From positions 1-23,716 of the forward strand of contig PLSH01000166.1 of assembly GCA_003165095.1 (NCBI GenBank): 23,716 bases of DNA. The letters run 5' to 3'. Shown here piece by piece: positions 23,136 through 23,716 of the stretch; the first letter of the stretch is position 1, and every line of letters begins with the position of its first letter. A program made the translations under genes and the position numbers. The notes below the pieces were generated by a model that saw nothing but the letters and a program-made list of their open reading frames with translations, was not told where the DNA came from and did no database searches. Source of the DNA: Acidobacteriaceae bacterium (GTDB lineage Bacteria; Acidobacteriota; Terriglobia; Terriglobales; Acidobacteriaceae).

Positions 23136-23716
23136 ATGAAAGGTATAGATCGTCGTTTTGTTGTCTGGATATGCGCGTCGGTTTGTGCTGCGGCGTTTTT
23201 TCCGGGGCAATCGTTTGCTCAGGACCGGCCCTCAGATGCTGCCGCGAAAACGGGAACCCCGGCGCAGGAGAGCCAGCCTCCAGTCAGGCTCTCCGGCGAC
23301 TACTTCGAGCGCGGCGGAAAGCGCTTTCTGCCCGTGGGCGTAAATTGGGTTCCGGCGAAGGCGGCGATGGAATGGCCTTATCAATGGGATCCCGCATCGA
23401 TTGAAGCCGATTTTGCGCAAATGCACGAGCTCGGCGTGAATACCGTCAGGCTTGATCTGGTATGGTCCTGGTTCGAGCCGCGTCCAGGCGATTACAACCC
23501 GGAGGCATTCAAGGAACTGGACTTCCTCACTTCCCTGGCGAGCCGCTACAACATCTATTTGAATCCCATGCTGCTCATAGGCGGCGAGGTGGGCGAGGCG
23601 TATTGGGACGTTCCATACCGCCATGGCCGCGATCCTCAGTCTGACCCGTACATGCTGCAACTGGAGACAAACTTTGCGGCGGAATTGGCTCGGCACTTTG
23701 CGAAGAACAACGCAAT
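23136..23716 (+). CDS. Secreted clan GH-A glycoside hydrolase, 5' part (cut by the window edge)
   Basis: An ATG at 23136 with GGGAG 8 nt upstream opens a frame that runs off the right edge (193 complete codons). The product has a signal peptide (about 1-28, ending GQSFAQ) and a short Pro/Gln linker. A GH-A barrel then starts: FERGGKRFLPVGVNWVPAK, MHELGVNTVRLDLVWSWFEPRPGDY, and FLTSLASRYNIYLNPMLLIGGE. The W-x-x-x-EP-x-x-G-x-Y motif is typical of GH42, GH35 and GH5 enzymes. The catalytic glutamates lie beyond the window, so the family and activity cannot be fixed. It lies downstream of the third receptor and the GntR regulator, suggesting a common regulon. Confidence 0.85.
   Translation, partial: MKGIDRRFVVWICASVCAAAFFPGQSFAQDRPSDAAAKTGTPAQESQPPVRLSGDYFERGGKRFLPVGVNWVPAKAAMEWPYQWDPASIEADFAQMHELGVNTVRLDLVWSWFEPRPGDYNPEAFKELDFLTSLASRYNIYLNPMLLIGGEVGEAYWDVPYRHGRDPQSDPYMLQLETNFAAELARHFAKNNA

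Noticed and set aside
22880..23404. Plus-strand 174-codon frame crossing the deoC remnant and the start of the last glycosidase
   Set aside because: Its second half overlaps the signal peptide and barrel start of a well-supported glycosidase in another frame; Arg/Gly-rich without motifs.

Overview
The window looks like a piece of chromosome from an acidobacterium (Acidobacteriota, Terriglobia-like). The basis is three very large Oar-type TonB-dependent receptors, each with an N-terminal carboxypeptidase-regulatory-like domain. They are accompanied by secreted clan GH-A glycosidases, a beta-propeller sensor histidine kinase with a NarL-type partner, and moderately high GC with AT-rich control regions. 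No rRNA or complete tRNA is present, so the taxonomic guess rests on gene content only.

Left part (1-12261). A minus-strand two-component pair (giant propeller histidine kinase, then response regulator, overlapping by 20 nt) is divergent from a plus-strand carbohydrate block. That block contains a TonB-dependent receptor, a secreted GH35-like/DUF5597-like glycosidase, a lipoprotein clan GH-A glycosidase and a small SAM methyltransferase. The receptor and glycosidases look like an uptake and breakdown set without any SusD-type partner. The divergent two-component system is the natural candidate regulator, but this is inferred from position only.

Middle part (12262-18150). A second receptor on the minus strand has an elaborate control region: a CRP/FNR-like 14-bp perfect palindrome and a duplicated 18/19-bp element. 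Next comes an integration module: a 50-aa acidic ORF, an excisionase-like HTH protein and a convergent tyrosine recombinase with an unusual cysteine cluster. An 11-bp tandem repeat follows, then a 20-nt copy of the 3' end of a tRNA-Ser gene. I read the tRNA fragment as an attachment-site remnant. Its orientation places the integrated element to its left, so much or all of the left 17.9 kb may be island cargo. The intact tRNA-Ser is not in the window.

Right part (18055-23716). Outside the inferred att site lie a decayed 5' stub of an SRAP (YedK/HMCES) gene, a GntR/UTRA repressor, and a divergent third receptor ending in a strong hairpin. After these come a truncated deoC-like remnant, a 41-aa cysteine-containing ORF overlapping it by one base, and the 5' part of another secreted GH-A type glycosidase running off the right edge. 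The GntR-receptor-glycosidase order suggests a second sugar-responsive uptake locus.
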